A DNA stretch of 64,000 bases from Chaunax sp. Z400 (lineage: Eukaryota > Chordata > Actinopteri > Lophiiformes > Chaunacidae): contig CM075204.1 in assembly GCA_037577475.1 (NCBI GenBank), positions 6,318,855 to 6,382,854 on the forward strand. Direction: 5' to 3'. Positions within the stretch are counted from its first letter, which is position 1; each line of letters starts with the position of its first letter. Both the position numbers and the translations under genes were made by a program. Below, piece by piece: positions 61,500 to 64,000 of the stretch. Under the pieces are notes generated by a model. The model did not search any database. It was not told the DNA's origin and saw only the letters and a program-made list of their open reading frames with translations.

Positions 61500-61580
61500 A
61501 CATTGCAGCAATCAGTGCAGGGCTGATGATGGTGGAAAGACACAAGTAGGAGGGAATCATCATTTAGTCCGTAAACCCCG
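61500..61580 (+). repeat. Short dispersed-repeat match to 63,435-63,510
   Basis: AAGACACAAGTAGGAGGGAA and TCATCATTTAG resemble AAGACACAACTTGGAGGGAA and TCATTGCTTGG at 63,477-63,507, with further weaker similarity just upstream. The family is unknown. Confidence 0.4.
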
Positions 61581-63013
61581 TCTGGATAGCATCTGGTTTC
61601 CTGCTCCGGACTCCAGGCAACATTAGCAGTGCTCAGGCAATATTTAGACGTTCCTAACCATCACCACAAACTTTGCTGAGTTATAACTACACATTTATTA
61701 CTGTAACAATGTCGCCTACCATCTCCAGCCTTAAGGAATCAGTCATTTAACCCCAACTCTGATCTTCCCCTGAACCCAAGCAAATTGTTTTGTGCCTAAA
61801 CCAAACCAAACCAAACCTGCCTGAACAATACTGATGTCACATTACAAAACAGATGGACAGAAAAATCATGCTGTGTTGTCTGATAGCATCAGGTAAAGAA
61901 AGGCTTCAGTGTGTTGTTTTGTTGTGTGTTCTGGTGTTAATTTAGACGTCTCATTGGTATCAGTTCATATTCGCCCCACGACTCTCTACAAGGGAACATG
62001 ACTGTCATCATTTTCAGCACTGATCAGTAGGAACAAATATATTTCATATATATTTTAAGAAACCTCGTAATTTATGCCCTATTACACTTGTAACAACCTT
62101 TAGAACAGATCCATCATTGAAAGCTGAGGAGGCTGCAGCCAAGCTTTGTTCGGAGGAACCTTACTTAAAATTCCAGTCAGGAGCACAGAGCACTATAAAT
62201 GCAGAGAAATGTGTTTAAAATGATGCATGACACATCTAGAATCTCCTGTCTGATGTGATACTGCAGTCATAAAAACCTGAATATTCCTTATGAAGATGTG
62301 ATTCAGTGTACATGTCTCTGTTACCGTCTACGGTTCCATACTAAATCAACTAATAGTTTGATCACATTCCCCCGTAGGATCAAATCCTCTAAACCGAGGT
62401 CCTGACAGGACACCCTCTCTCTCCCTGGAGGCCTGGAGTTGTGGTTCCTCTGACATCAGACTTGATAAGAAAGCAAAAGCGGCTGGTGAGAGAGATAGAT
62501 GGAGAGAGGGAGGGAGGGAGTGTCAGGAAAGCAGAGGAGAGGAGGAACAGGGGACTCGACTATTCATCTGTCACTAATCCTGTGTATGATTCCTTCCCTC
62601 TGCTTGTCCTGCTATGTCCCACTTTCCCCTCTCTGTGTCTGTCTTATAGCTCACTCCTCATGTCTTCGGTGGCTCTGTTGTGTCTCCTTTCATTTCAGTT
62701 TTTAGTGTCGTCCTTCTCCTTCACTCCTTGCTCCGCGTCTCTCTTTTTGTCTGCCGATCCAGCATTCCTCATCCCAAAAGCCTCCCTCTGCTCGCTTTGC
62801 TTCTTTTCTATCCAAACCCCCCCCACCTTCCATCTTCCATCCCTCTACGATGGCAGACTTCCTCCTACTAAAGCGGGAAGCATCAAGGAGACTGAGACCT
62901 GACAGGTGTGTGTTTGTGAGTGTGTGTGTTTGTGTTTTTGAGTGTCTAATTGACTGCAGCTCTTTATTTGTCATATTTCAGCGTTTCAGCAAACAAGATT
63001 TTACAGTAGTGGG

Positions 63014-63372
63014 GATGGATGGATGCATGGATGGATGGATGAGTGCATGGATGCATGGATGGATGCATGGATGGATGGATGGATGCATGGATGGATGGAT
63101 GAGTGCATGGATGGATGGATGAGTGCATGGATGGATGGATGGATGCATGGATGGATGGATGGATGCATGGATGGATGGATGAGTGCATGGATGGATGGAT
63201 GGATGAGTGCATGGATGGATGGATGGATGAGTGCATGGATGCATGGATGGATGAGTGCATGGATGGATGGATGGATGAGTGCATGGATGCATGGATGGAT
63301 GCATGGATGCATGGATGGATGGATGGATGGATGGATGGATGAGTGCATGGATGCATGGATGGATGGATGGAT
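63014..63372. repeat. GGAT-family tandem array, 359 bp, with GCAT and GAGT variants
   Basis: A strict 4-bp frame of GGAT, GCAT and GAGT units. GAGT always comes immediately before GCAT, giving recurring GAGTGCAT cassettes separated by one to several GGAT units. The open frames on both strands (Met-Asp-Gly-Trp or Ser-Ile-His-Pro repeats) are artefacts of the repeat. Rex3 elements end in such repeats, but I see no Rex3 sequence next to this array. Confidence 0.97.
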
Positions 63373-64000
63373 TGGGTAAATGTGATGCTAGTTTCCAAGG
63401 CAAAGACCAATTTGGGTCTCATGCAAACCCAGTCAGGTGTTGTGCAATTAACACAGGGTTGTGTGGCACTGTGGGAAGACACAACTTGGAGGGAATCATT
63501 GCTTGGGGGCAACACTAGTAGTGCACAACCAATTTTAAGACTGTCTTCACAAGAAAGACAACAGAGACAGTTGTTTCAGGAAACATCCCAAAATGACATA
63601 CAGAATGTTTGTTAATTTTCAAATGACAAAATCCTTTATCAGTCATGACAGGGTCAGAGGTTGTGTTATAGAGCGACAAACTCCTTATAGGGAGGAGGTC
63701 AGGATGGAATGAGACCTCAAACAGAGTCTATCTCTATCTCTATGCCTAGTACTTCCTCCCTCTCCCCTGCAGGTGCAGATTCCTCGCAGCACAATTTTGT
63801 TTGTGGCACCAAGCAACAAAATTGAATCTTGCTGCAAACTGTAAATAGTCTGATCGCCTGGTTATGTGATTGGCCAGATGACTTCCTCTCTTTCCTCTGT
63901 TGCTTGCACTGCACACCAAACATAATGTAGTTTTGTCCATATCAACATGTTCATAAAGCATATCCAGATGTGGAAATAAAGCAGGCAAAGACCAACTGAG
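63373..64000. other. Non-coding end of window
   Basis: Apart from the short repeat match at 63,435-63,510 I recognise nothing. Minus-strand open frames at 63,717-63,988 have no domain. Confidence 0.35.

Larger units (their letters stand above)
40770..64000 (+). other. mpped1: mpped1 intron 3, incomplete (more than 23.2 kb)
   Basis: It begins GTAAGG at 40,770. No downstream exon with the expected PWFxGWGFN, THGPPLGF or GHIHEGYG words was seen on the plus strand, so the intron very likely continues past the window. It is the main landing zone of transposon remnants here. Stretches not listed separately (for example 43,800-45,180, 47,600-49,370, 53,300-54,800, 57,500-60,090, 61,500-62,440) show no gene that I can recognise. 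Confidence 0.7.

Noticed and set aside
62964..63515. 183-codon minus-strand frame and several plus-strand frames with Met-Asp-Gly-Trp or Ile-His-Pro-Ser repeats
   Set aside because: They come from the GGAT tetranucleotide array; all frames and both strands look alike.

Overview
This window is vertebrate, almost certainly ray-finned fish (percomorph-type teleost), nuclear DNA. The evidence is: split exons with GT/AG borders and long introns; dense (CA)n/(TG)n microsatellites; Rex3-type and Rex1/L2-like LINE remnants; a Tc1/mariner remnant; and several teleost-type short dispersed repeats. I see no prokaryotic operons, CRISPR arrays, tRNA or rRNA genes. The only host gene I can support is a plus-strand, 3'-incomplete copy of mpped1 (metallophosphoesterase domain-containing 1).

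Layout. 1-11,000: non-coding DNA upstream of the gene, with an antisense LINE reverse-transcriptase remnant (6,640-8,050) and short dispersed repeats. 11,060-11,415: a CpG-rich block followed by a GA tract and a good splice donor, the best candidate for the mpped1 promoter and 5'UTR exon (inferred). 11,416-18,573: probable 5'UTR intron, holding a 50-bp minisatellite with about 20.7 copies (14,051-15,083) organised into a 200-bp higher-order repeat. 18,574-18,756, 21,142-21,323 and 40,543-40,769: three coding exons that join in frame (phase 2, then phase 1, ending in phase 0) and encode residues 1-196, including metal-ligand motifs DxH, GD and GNHE. The introns are 2.4 kb, 19.2 kb and more than 23.2 kb. 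I did not find the exon(s) for the remaining C-terminal part (about 130 residues, including the GHxH-type motif), so they probably lie beyond 64,000.

The last intron (40,770-64,000) carries most of the recognisable mobile DNA. This includes a sense Rex3 3' end (46,315-46,810), a Tc1-like transposase remnant (46,990-47,560), an antisense Rex3 remnant (51,490-51,830) lying between two inverted repeat arms, a cluster of repeat fragments with AACAAACA-like tails, a 723-bp solo-LTR-like insertion with perfect 5-bp target duplications (60,094-60,816), another LINE fragment (60,925-61,400) and a GGAT-family tandem array (63,014-63,372).

I found no convincing new multi-gene system. The most distinctive structures are the minisatellite, whose units each carry a pyrimidine-CAG|GT motif resembling a recursive splice site, the intact solo LTR, and a long pyrimidine-rich run ending at the exon 3 acceptor. 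Nearly all long open frames in this window are microsatellite or chance frames. Family assignments come from memory of conserved motifs and not from a database search.
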